Assembly: GCA_037447655.1 (NCBI GenBank)
Contig: JBBHKE010000767.1
Location: 1 to 16,828 of the forward strand
DNA: 16,828 nucleotides
Origin: Zygnema cylindricum
Taxonomy: Eukaryota; Streptophyta; Zygnematophyceae; Zygnematales; Zygnemataceae
Reading direction: 5' to 3'
Of this stretch, positions 8,711 to 16,828 are shown one piece after another. The notes below the pieces were generated by a model. The model was not told the DNA's origin, ran no database searches, and saw only the letters and a list, made by a program, of their open reading frames with translations. Made by a program: the position numbers and the translations under genes. Positions within the stretch are counted from its first letter, which is position 1. Each line of letters opens with the position of its first letter.

Positions 8711-9435
8711 GGGTGAAGGTCCATCATACATTTCTGTAATCGTACGGCCAACTCTACAGACCAGGTCGATTGAGTCGAAGTTCCATCACGTAGAGTTTGT
8801 AATACACGTGTTCTACATTGACTAGTGCCACGCAAGTTATGACTCGATAGTGAAAATCTTTCAGATTTTTAGCACCGACAAAGTTTACATCAAATCTTCA
8901 TTTTCGTACCATACACCTGCGTACTTCGACAAAACTTTTATACTTTTTGCATATGCCTGTCTGTACGCCATCTCTTTTTTTGGGTTTATTTTTCGAGCAT
9001 AACGAAATTCCTTCGAGATAAATAGTGTGTCTAACAAAATTTACCGAAAATAGCGTTACGAATGAATGTTACGAAATTTCGTTTCTATTTTCGGTTGCAA
9101 TTTGGAAAGCGCGTGTCATGTCAAAATCTTAAGATTTTTCGTTGGTTTTGCAGCATGGCACGTAGCTTAATTGTCCAACGTGTCACCATGTTTTTTTTCT
9201 GTATCTGCCAACCCACCTACTCGAGGTGGGTTGACAGTTACAGAGAATATTGAAGCGAACTCTTCGCAGATGAACATCCGACGGCCAAAATTACTTCCAA
9301 AAAATTCGGAGAGTATTGGCGAGATTCTCTGTTATGTTGTTTTTCGTATAAAAACAAAATAGGCGGTACTATTTGGTACGGAGAGTCGCGGATTTCTATA
9401 AACTACGCCACTTTTCGCTTGATGGAACTTCACCC
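8711..9435. mobile_element. 725-bp TIR element, R660 family copy A
   Basis: GGGTGAAGGTCCATCA at 8711 is matched at 15 of 16 bases by the inverse of 9420-9435. The interior aligns with 13320-13984 and, for its first part, with 13985-14406. Shared words are CGTACGGCCAAC, CATCACGTAGAG, CACCGACAAAGTT and CGTATAAAAACAAAATAG. It has a perfect 10-bp stem with a 5-base loop at 9209-9233 and a GCGAA/TTCGC stem at 9255-9267. The open frames are short and not conserved between copies, so I see no protein. Confidence 0.6.
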
Positions 9436-9939
9436 AAAAGAAACAAATACTACACCGCGAATTGTTATTAGTAGTGTTGGGCGTCGAGGACCATTTGCCG
9501 ATATTCGATATATGTCGAATTTCAAGTACCCGGTAATCAATATATCGCTACGATATATCGAATACCAAACAATCGCGATATATTTCCGGCATATCGCCAA
9601 TATAACATATCGACAATATATCGAAGCATTAAAAAAAAATGAAAGTTTTCACGGGTCTCCAAAGCCACGTGCCTTCGGACAAGGTGGTCGTCAAATCTTT
9701 GCCGAAAAAAAATACGTTTTTTTCCTGAAAGTCAACAGAGTGAAGGAGATCTCTGAGATATATTTACGCGGTACACTTGCGAATTATATGTACGGAATTC
9801 CCAAGTACGGATTTCTAGATGAAAATGGTCGGTTTCCAAATTTTTGACGATTTTGAGATTTGATCCTCAACTTACGTGGAGCACTCAAATCAAAACACGT
9901 ACCTAGAAACTTAATTTACTCACGATGCGAGATGTACCC

Positions 9940-9990
9940 GAGGCCTCTGTAATACATACATTTTGTGGTCCGTACTATTACAGAGACCTC
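9940..9990. repeat. Inverted repeat with 15-bp arms
   Basis: GAGGCCTCTGTAATA at 9940-9954 pairs with TATTACAGAGACCTC at 9976-9990 with one mismatch across a 21-base loop. It lies within hAT-B copy 1. Confidence 0.75.
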
Positions 9991-10058
9991 CTGGTGTAAC
10001 CATAGCATGGTTCAAAAGTAGGCGTTTTTTTGTAGGCCTTTTGTAGGCCGCCTTTAGC

Positions 10059-10234
10059 GTAAGTTGTGTTAAGGGGTTTCCATGTGATCTTCTTATATCG
10101 CTACTTTGATCAGCGAACGTCCGATCGTCTGAATCTGACGATAATCCTATTGTAAGTTGTGTTACGTGCTCTTTATGTGATCTTCTTAGATCGTTACTTT
10201 TATCAACGACCGTCAGATCGTCCAAATCTGACGG
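10059..10234. repeat. 93-bp direct repeat, two copies
   Basis: GTAAGTTGTGTTA starts both 10059 and 10152. The units share TGTGATCTTCTTA, ATCG, and a TCTGACG close. The period is 31 codons, so the minus strand shows two similar peptides (DLRRSHKEHVTQLT and DIRRSHGNPLTQLT). It lies inside hAT-B copy 1. It could be a subterminal binding array or a decayed coding repeat. Confidence 0.8.
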
Positions 10235-10773
10235 TTTAAATTAAAATTCGCTCAAAACTCACAGAAAAAGTTGTTTTTCCCCGATTTTTTTTCAAATTTA
10301 GACATGACGTTTAATTCTCTGTCAATCCATGTGCAACTCAACCCTGTTACTATTTTATTTCAGTTTGCAGCCAATACAATATGGGTCTTAAGGGTATATT
10401 GTATTTTTTGCGTACAATAAGCATATTGTATGGGCCTCTTTCACCGGCTTTTAAAACTATGAACCATATCCTAAATAATTAATTATATGAATTACAGAAG
10501 TAGTACTTTTTTGTCGGTTACATTTTGCGGCGTCTACTTTTAAGTCACGGAACGAAAATCACGTCGTACGTGGCGTATCAAACAATTTGTCTTTTTCGCT
10601 AAAATAACATATTATATAAAATATTAAATTTAAAAAATACTATATATCGCGATATATATTGCGATAATTTATGTTGGTCCCGGTACGATATATCGAGGAG
10701 TCTGCTCGATCGATATTCGATATATCGAATATCGAAATTATCGCGATATGAATTTACCCGATACCCAACACTA

Positions 10774-10836
10774 ATGTATGCATGTATGCATGTATGCATG
10801 CATGTCTGTGTGTATGTATGTATGTATGTATGTATG
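10774..10836. repeat. ATGC/ATGT tetranucleotide microsatellite
   Basis: Alternating ATGTATGC units grade into pure TATG repeats. It directly abuts the right tip of hAT-B copy 1 and separates it from hAT-B copy 2. Confidence 0.9.
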
Positions 10837-10855
10837 ACATTAAAACCTTAAATAG

Positions 10856-11771
10856 CAAAGTTGGGTATCGAGGACCAATTGTCGATATTCGATATATATT
10901 GAATTTTAGGTACCCGATTATCGATAAATCGAATTTCAAATTATCGTGATATATCGTACTGTCAATATATCGAGGCTTCTTTAAAAAAAAAAAAAAATCT
11001 TGCTAGTCAATTCTCGGAAGAAGAGAAGGACAGGTGTCAAAGTGGAGGAGGATGGTTTTTTTTTTTTTTCACGAAGATTGTGAACTGAAAACTGCAAATC
11101 GGAAACTGTAAATGGATTAATTGAGAGCAAGAAACTGAGAATAGAAAACAAAGTGGTTTTGATTGATTGGAAAATGAAAATTGAGAGGATTTTTTTTATG
11201 CACATAGCTATATCGTAAGCATTTGCGACGATTATTTTGCCATTGGCACTCATTGGTCGATTAAGGCGATCACATTACACAATATTAATCGCTAGAAGTG
11301 GATAAGTACTAACGTATTAATCACCACCAATTTGCCTGCAGGTTGCAGATTGGTAGGTATTCTTGCCTTCCTGCCTGAAACGAACAAGCTGCAATTTTTT
11401 ATTCATATCATACTTTGACTAAATTAGTGTGGGTTTCAAGTTTTCATATGTGAAGTTTTGTACCAGCGAACGTACCAAATAAGTAACTATATGAATTAGT
11501 ATTACAGTATTGGTACTTTTTCGTCGGTTACGCTTTGCGGCGTTACCTTTGAAGTCACGGAACGAAAATCACGTCGTACGTCGCGTTTCATAACAATTGT
11601 CGTTATTGCTAAAACAACATATTAAATAAATTTTTAATTTTATAAAATATAATGTATCGCGATAGTTTATGTTGGTCGCGGTACGATAAATCGAGGAATT
11701 TCCTCGATCGATAATCAATACATCGAATATCGAAATTATCGCGATATGAAACTACACGATACCCAGCACTA
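10856..11771. mobile_element. hAT-like element, family B copy 2, with 8-bp TSD
   Basis: It is flanked by TTAAATAG at 10848-10855 and at 11772-11779, an exact 8-bp direct repeat, the duplication length characteristic of hAT insertion. The left tip CAAAGTTGGGTATCG and the inverted right tip TAGTGCTGGGTATCG match at 11 of 15 bases. Left and right arms match copy 1. The interior 10991-11470 is not shared with copy 1. It reads on the minus strand as pyrimidine-rich intron-like DNA plus an open frame (10981-11253) beginning MSANGKIIVANAYD, so it may hold captured sequence. No transposase is seen. Confidence 0.8.
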
Positions 11772-11907
11772 TTAAATAGAATAAACTACAATATTTAAGG
11801 ACGTGGACCATAATTTGCCACGTCTCCTGACACTAAATTAGAATGAATGACACTATTTTTTTTTTTACACTAATAATTTATCAACGCTAATAACGATTCG
11901 CGGTGTA

Positions 11908-13319
11908 CTATCAACCATCTCTATTTTAACTTTTTTAAGTTCATGGCCTGACGGCTGACGCCGACAAAACATCGACGCTAGTTTAGACATCTAACACTAA
12001 GGGCAGGTCCGCATGTATTAAAGTACATACTTTTCTCTATCTTTTTGCCCTAAAATTCAAAGAACTTTGAAAAAAACTTTAGCCGTACGAGAAAATCATT
12101 TTTACCAAAGTAAAGTGAACGTCAATTCATACTTTGGATGTACGGCGTGTTTGTCGTATTGTGAACGCATTTTGGCGTTTTCCCCTTTTCGACCCCCGGG
12201 CAAGAGAATCCAGCCCAAAAAAAAACTTCATCCAAAATCACCTCGAGGGGGTGATTTTAGTTCAAGTACCGCCCAAACAGCGAATGAAAAGCGAACCACG
12301 CACGCGCCACATGATTTGTAAAATTTTTGGACGAGGAAGAGTCCTCGCAATTTTTCTCCGTACCCGTCAAGCGCTATGTACGGAAAAAAAAACTGCAGGG
12401 GTCTCGGACTTCCACTTGCATTCATGGGTCCTTCACATATATTTTTCGCCGTCGGCGCCTCTCCTCTCTCCCTCTCACACTATCGCTTGTATCTCACACT
12501 TTTTAGAATGAGACAAGACAATATTGGTATAAAATGAAAGATCTTTAAAACTATTATTTTTTGAATTTTTTTAGGTTTTTATTTAATGGCAAATCAAGTG
12601 AGAAAAGTAGAAAAAGCGAAATCGGGAAACCATGGCGGAAAGTTATTGAATCCGTGACGTCGACGTTGTCACAAGTGAGAGTGACGTCACAATGTCACCA
12701 AACCCTAAACATTTGCATTTTTACAAAAATCTAGACGTCTATAACTGTCGCTGTTTTTGTTGGCGTCACTAATCGTCGGAAGTTTCGTAGTCGCCTTCAA
12801 TCGTCACAAGTTGTAATTACGTCTACAACCGTCACATATCAAAGTTCCAATTTCACTTTCGCACATTGGGACGCTCTTCAAAGTAGTACGGCGAATCTTC
12901 ACTATAGTCCAGAATACTTTATCAAAGTACCGATTACATGGGGACGTACCCTAATTTATATACACGTTCGCATATCATAGCCGATATAGCTCGTGTTCAC
13001 ATGGTCGACGTTTGTACATGTGAGAACAGTTTCCCCCGTCTTTGGTACTGGGAATCAAATCTGAGTGTGCTTTCCCGTCCCCCACTTCCACGTGCCGACG
13101 CCGTTATTTGATACTTTTTATGTACTTCTATACAAAAAACGAGGAGTTTCTCTATGGAATGAAACATTTAGTACATCACACTATTCAAAAAGTAAAAAAC
13201 CGTCTAAATTATAGTGATTGACACTAATTAAATCATACTTATATTAGCGTAGAGGAGAACATACAATGAGATTCGTTCAATTTTAGGTTCGATGGTCAAA
13301 GTTTAGGAGCGCCGAATTA
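11908..13319. other. Intergenic stretch, no gene recognised
   Basis: Plus-strand frames at 12067-12321 and 12134-12511 overlap in different frames and match no family. A 9-bp-stem hairpin lies at 12234-12258 (AAAATCACC, 7-base loop, GGTGATTTT). TGACGTC at about 12655 and GTGACGTCAC at about 12681 are CRE-like palindromes among many GTCAC/GTC words up to 12835. CT-rich sequence lies at 12458-12478. Confidence 0.5.
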
Positions 13320-13984
13320 GGGTGGCGTTCCATCAAGAAATTTTGTAAACGTACGGCCAACATTACAGAATGCTATATTTTGATGTGTATTATCGCGCAG
13401 AGTCTGTAATCCACGTGTACAAATAAGAGTGGTTCCACGTAAGATGAGTTCGTGTTTGAAAATCGTCATTTTTTTTTTACACCGACCAACTTCAACTCGA
13501 TATCGTCATTTGCATACCATTTACGTGTGGACCAGGGTATCGTACCACACAAAATTCGTACTCTTTGCAAATCCTTGTTAGACGCCAACTCATTATTTGT
13601 AGGGTTTCTGCTTTTTGGCGTGACGAATGAGTGCTTCCACAAATAGTGTGAAGAACGGTCGTTAACAAAAATAACGCAACGAAAGCTCGTTACTGGATCA
13701 CTTTCGTGATTTCCGTTGAATTTTTGAATGCATATATCATGTGCGAAATTTTTCGATTTTCGTTGGTTGCCGTCTTGACACGTACATTCATTATCAAATG
13801 TGTCGCGACCTCGAGGAGGTACATCACCATTTACAGAAACTTTGGAAGCGAATGCTTCGCGAAAAAATATCCAACGGTCATTCTTTCCTCCCAGACCTTG
13901 GAGAATATTGGCAAGATTCTCTGTAATGTTGTTCGCGTATAAAAACAAAATAGCAGGTACGGCGTGGTACGGAGAGGCCCCGAT
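13320..13984. mobile_element. R660 family copy B
   Basis: It begins GGGTGGCGTTCCATCA, like copy A, and runs to the AAAATAGCAGGTACGG...GGAGAGGCCC stretch that matches the end of copy A (9350-9395). It lacks a clear right inverted end and passes straight into copy C. The marker CGTACGGCC recurs 662 bp later. The GCGAA/TTCGC stem is at 13848-13860. A 178-codon minus-strand frame (13466-14002) is not preserved in copy A, so I do not call it a gene. Confidence 0.6.
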
Positions 13985-14406
13985 GTATGTAAAGAACCTC
14001 AATTCTGTAATCGTACGGCCAACTCTACGGGCTAGGTTAATTGAGACGATGTTCCATCACGTAGAGCCTGTAAACCACATGTTCTAAATTGAGTGGCACC
14101 ACGTAAGCTACGATCCGATATCGAATATCTTAAAAAAAAATTAACACCGACAAAGTTCACTTTAAATCTTCACTTGCGAACCAATTCATCATCATTCGAC
14201 AAAACTTTTGTACTTTTTGCAAACGCCAGTCTTCTACGCCATCTCATTTTTTAGGGTTCTTGTTTTCGAACATGACGAAAATCCTTTGCTGGAAATAGTG
14301 TGACGAAAGTGCGTTGCCCAGAAATAGCTTGACGAATGACCGTTTCGAGATTATTATTTTTATTTTCGGTTGCATTTTGAAAGGTACATATCATGTGCAA
14401 ATTTTG
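13985..14406. mobile_element. R660 family copy C, truncated by hAT-A copy 2
   Basis: It follows copy B head to tail. It matches copy A from CTGTAATCGTACGGCC through CATCACGTAGAG, CACCGACAAAGTTCA and TTTTCGGTTGCATTTTGAAAG, then stops at GCAAATTTTG where the hAT-like tip begins. The rest of the repeat is not found right after the hAT element, so the far part appears deleted. Confidence 0.6.
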
Positions 14407-15259
14407 TAGTGTTGTGTATCGGTAAGGATTTGCCGATAACCGATATGGGCCTTTTTTCGAGTATCCGATAATCGATATATTGGTACGATATATCGACATC
14501 GGCCTTATCGCCGATAAGTAGCTGATAATATCGGGTACTTATCGGCGATAACTGTACGGACCGTACAGGTAAATGTACGGTCTGTACACTCAACTGTACG
14601 TCATATTCTCCGGACGTGTCCAAGCACAGAAAGTACCGTAGCCGCCATGAAATCTGTACGATTTTGATATGGATCCAATAAAAACGATGTACCTTTCACA
14701 TCCGACGCCATGGCTTTGTCGATCCACTGGGGACCTGCCACGTGTCAATCTGTCGGCTTTTTTGGCAAAAGCTGCCAAAAGAGCCATTCCGGGATGCTGG
14801 AGCTCACGCTGGCCCGTCCGTTCGTGTTTTCCCATTCCAAGTCGTCCGTTCGATTTCGGCGGCGCGCAAAATGTCTTTTTGCGTCCGTTGCACTTTTGTG
14901 TCAGCTGTCCTTTTCCAGTTCCATGTTCACCAGGTTTTTAGTAAATTTCCGTACGTCGCCGTAAAGTTTTCGTTTAGTTAACCATCCAACGTTTATGTGC
15001 CGCGTTTACCGTAATAATTCGCAGTTAAAATGTAACGGAACAGATTTCTATACGTGGCATGCCACGCTATATAAAGTCAATAAAATAATACAGTATGTTA
15101 TAAAGTACTATTGTATGCATACTATATTTTTTTAAAGTTATCGCCGATATGGAATTTGTTGGTCCCAGACCGATATATCGGAACCTCTGACCGTTCATTA
15201 ACCGATAACTATTGGTATCGGTGTTATCGCGATAAGTTTTTTACCGATACACAACACTA
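14407..15259. mobile_element. hAT-like non-autonomous element, family A copy 2
   Basis: It starts TAGTGTTGTGTATCGGTAA and ends with the exact inverse TTACCGATACACAACACTA, a perfect 19-bp terminal repeat. It is homologous to copy 1 throughout, with a 46-bp identical block (14675-14720 versus 7769-7814). It has a conserved hairpin at 14760-14780 (TTTTGGCA, 5-base loop, TGCCAAAA) and a 14-bp palindrome CGTGGCATGCCACG at 15053-15066 followed by TATATAAAG. Flanks AAATTTTG and AAAATTAT are similar but not an exact 8-bp duplication. Small open frames lack transposase motifs. Confidence 0.75.
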
Positions 15260-16260
15260 AAAATTATAATACTTTGTACCACTAATTTTGTACCTATTTG
15301 GGTACAGGTAGTTGCGAGAAATCGAGTTTCTGTTAACTTTTTTGTTTTTTTATCGCGTATTGGGTATCGAGTAACAATTGAGGAGAGTGCAATAACCAGG
15401 CTGGATTTTGGGTTTTCAGATTTCGAAAAAAAATAAAAAATAGGTTTCGGGTATTTGACGTTTTGACTTTTGCGACCTCTGGCCCCGGGCAGCACACGCC
15501 AAGCCTTCTGGGGACAGAACTGGGACACGTGTGCACAAAAAAAAATGATTTCGATGGTGAAAAAATACCAACATTAATTACGGTATGCTGTGGAGTTTTG
15601 TGATAATAGAGTAAATGGACAGACTGAATTTCACCCAAATGTTAAAAAGTGATCTTCTTTTGGTCGCTAAATCAAGTGTTGGGACGGGTGTAAAGTGTTA
15701 CTGTTCCAAAAAACAGTTTACAATACGGAACACTAACGTAAATACGTAAAAGTCAAGTCCCATCCAAAAAGTCCAAATGATAAATGCTTTTTGTTACTCT
15801 CGCAAAGAAGTTAATATATATGACAATGTAACATAGGGAGGAGAATAAGGAGTAAGGAGAATAAGGAGAATAAGGAGAATCTAATTCATCGGGAGAATCT
15901 GCTTTATCAACAGGCTTATAATAATAATAATAATAATATTGTTAACACGGAAATCCACCTTTGGAGAATGCAGGTTTTAGGAGAAAAGTACTTCAGCACA
16001 GAAAAAAGTCCACAAAGGTTGGAATCGGACAATTGTTTTTTTTTTCGTGTACTCCGCGTTCTGCAACATTTTTTCAAAATTTTACGACTTGTCATAACAA
16101 AGCTATATTCGCTTATAATATGCTACTTACAAATAAAATCATCTCGCGAGTCGATTTCAAGTAAAAGTTTGAAAATGTGTCTAAAATAACGTGACAATGA
16201 GTCGAAAAGAACAAGACGCCAAAATGGAGTACATTCTAAGGTCAAAGATGATGCAAATTG
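15260..16260. other. AT-rich stretch, no gene recognised
   Basis: TGGGTATCGAGTAACAATTG at 15361-15380 resembles the left tip of hAT-B copy 2 and may be a remnant. A GC-rich patch lies at about 15473-15530 (GGCCCCGGGC). Minus-strand frames at 15241-15528 and 15333-15638 overlap and match no family. GGAGAAT/AAGGAGAAT repeats lie at 15837-15880 and a TAA microsatellite at about 15917-15940. Confidence 0.5.
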
Positions 16261-16262
16261 CA

Positions 16263-16421
16263 CTATGCTACTATTGTACTATTGTTCTATTGTACTATTG
16301 TACTATTGTCCTATTGTACTATTGTACTGCGATACTACTGTACCATTGTACTATTGTACTATTGTCCTATTGTACTATTGTACTACGATACTACTGTACC
16401 ATTGTACTATTGTACTACGGT
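16263..16421. repeat. 10-bp minisatellite (CTATTGTACT) with 56-bp higher-order unit
   Basis: The base unit CTATTGTACT recurs with variants TTCT, TCCT, GCGATACTACTG and ACCATTG. Two higher-order units at 16305-16360 and 16361-16416 differ at one base (ACTGCG versus ACTACG). Open frames across it encode only Tyr/Leu/Cys/Val repeats. Confidence 0.9.
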
Positions 16422-16828
16422 TTTTATAGTTTTTTACAATTTTTTGTGCAACATAAGATTTTCTCGTAACAGGTATTTTGGACGAAAAAAATCAAAAAAA
16501 AAAAAATCATTTCTTTAACACATGGGATCAAATTTTAGATCAAGTTTAATGTAATAATATGGACTAGTTTTATACTAAATTTAATATTTACCATGGATCT
16601 TGTTTTTGAACATGGAGACAAATCCCACACAACAAAAAAAACAACAGTGGAAAATGACGGAGGTTAAACAAAAAACAAACATTTTGTAGAAAGCGGAGCA
16701 TTTTTTTTTTTCAAATAATAAATTATCTTTGAAATTAAATCACAATTGTACCACAAAAATGTGTAGTCCAACTTATTGAGAAGAAAAGTATTTTTTTGAA
16801 ATTTTGAATCTATTTGACCCAATTTTAG
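16422..16828. other. AT-rich tail, no gene recognised
   Basis: Long A and T runs, with no conserved motif on either strand. Confidence 0.5.

Larger units (their letters stand above)
9472..10773. mobile_element. hAT-like non-autonomous element, family B copy 1
   Basis: It starts TAGTGTTGGG and ends GATACCCAACACTA, inverse tips. The arms contain CGATATTCGATATATCG and TATCGCGATA palindromes. The last ~290 bp align with the right arm of 10856-11771, including an identical 30-bp block at 10542-10571. The interior holds a 15-bp-stem inverted repeat (9940-9990) and a 93-bp direct repeat (10059-10234). No 8-bp duplication is visible, perhaps because the right flank has become an ATGT/ATGC microsatellite. 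A 142-codon plus-strand frame across the left arm (9419-9847) is repeat-derived. Confidence 0.65.
9451..11907. mobile_element. TACACC-family element split by two hAT-like insertions
   Basis: The left end TACACCGCGAATTGTTATTA at 9451 and the inverse of 11885-11907 (CGCTAATAACGATTCGCGGTGTA) form the pair. Host pieces are 9451-9471, 10774-10855 and 11780-11907. The second and third pieces, read across the hAT-B2 insertion, give AAAACCTTAAATAGAATAAA, which matches CAAATTCTCAAATAGAATAAA of the intact element near 7049-7070. This supports one family and a nested insertion. Without insertions the element would be only a few hundred bases. Confidence 0.65.

Noticed and set aside
9419-9847. 142-codon plus-strand frame
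   Set aside because: It crosses the TACACC end and the hAT-B left arm, and is rich in peptide from CGATATATCG repeats.
13466-14002. 178-codon minus-strand frame
   Set aside because: It lies in R660 copy B, has no recognisable domain, and the aligned copy A breaks the frame with indels and stops.
7482-15259. CACTA superfamily (ends contain CACTA)
   Set aside because: The outer tips read TAGTG...CACTA, the reverse of CACTA elements, and the measurable duplication is 8 bp, not the short duplication expected for that group.

Overview
This window reads as nuclear DNA of a eukaryote. It is AT-rich and gene-poor, full of microsatellites and transposon remnants, and its one recognisable gene is split by GT-AG introns of 716 and 935 bp. 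No long intact ORF, operon, rRNA, tRNA or CRISPR array is visible. The TTAGGG-like array, the hAT-like repeats and the many GTAC/CGTAC words would suit a protist or alga, but I cannot name the lineage from sequence alone.

Layout. 1-2460: AT-rich sequence with simple repeats and one 119-codon open frame that has no ATG start. 2463-4608 (minus strand): a three-exon gene for a small class I SAM-dependent methyltransferase resembling the FAM173/ATPSCKMT group. Splicing at the predicted sites gives a continuous 164-residue protein with the DLGCGDGR motif intact. Both introns carry tandem repeats, and one of these repeat sets triplicates the 3' splice site of exon 3. 4659-4958: a long CT/GA tract directly upstream of this gene. 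5174-5338: a 24-bp array built of telomere-like hexamers.

5890-15260: a nest of short non-autonomous DNA transposons. There are four groups. (1) Elements ending in TACACCGCGAATCGCTATTA, probably inserted at TA (6991-7483; 9451-11907 interrupted; solitary ends at 5894 and 8672). (2) hAT-like family A, TIR TAGTGTTGTGTATCGGTAA (7482-8356 and 14407-15259). (3) hAT-like family B, TIR TAGTGTTGGGTATCG (9472-10773 and 10856-11771). The second B copy is flanked by the 8-bp direct repeat TTAAATAG, the hAT signature, and sits inside a group 1 element. (4) A family of about 660-725 bp (8711-9435; 13320-13984; 13985-14406), whose third copy is broken by hAT-A copy 2. A weaker TIR candidate lies at 6161-6852. 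None encodes a recognisable transposase, so all would depend on enzymes made elsewhere.

15260-16828: AT-rich sequence with a degenerate hAT-B end, GGAGAAT and TAA microsatellites, and a 10-bp minisatellite with a 56-bp higher-order unit. No gene is recognised there.
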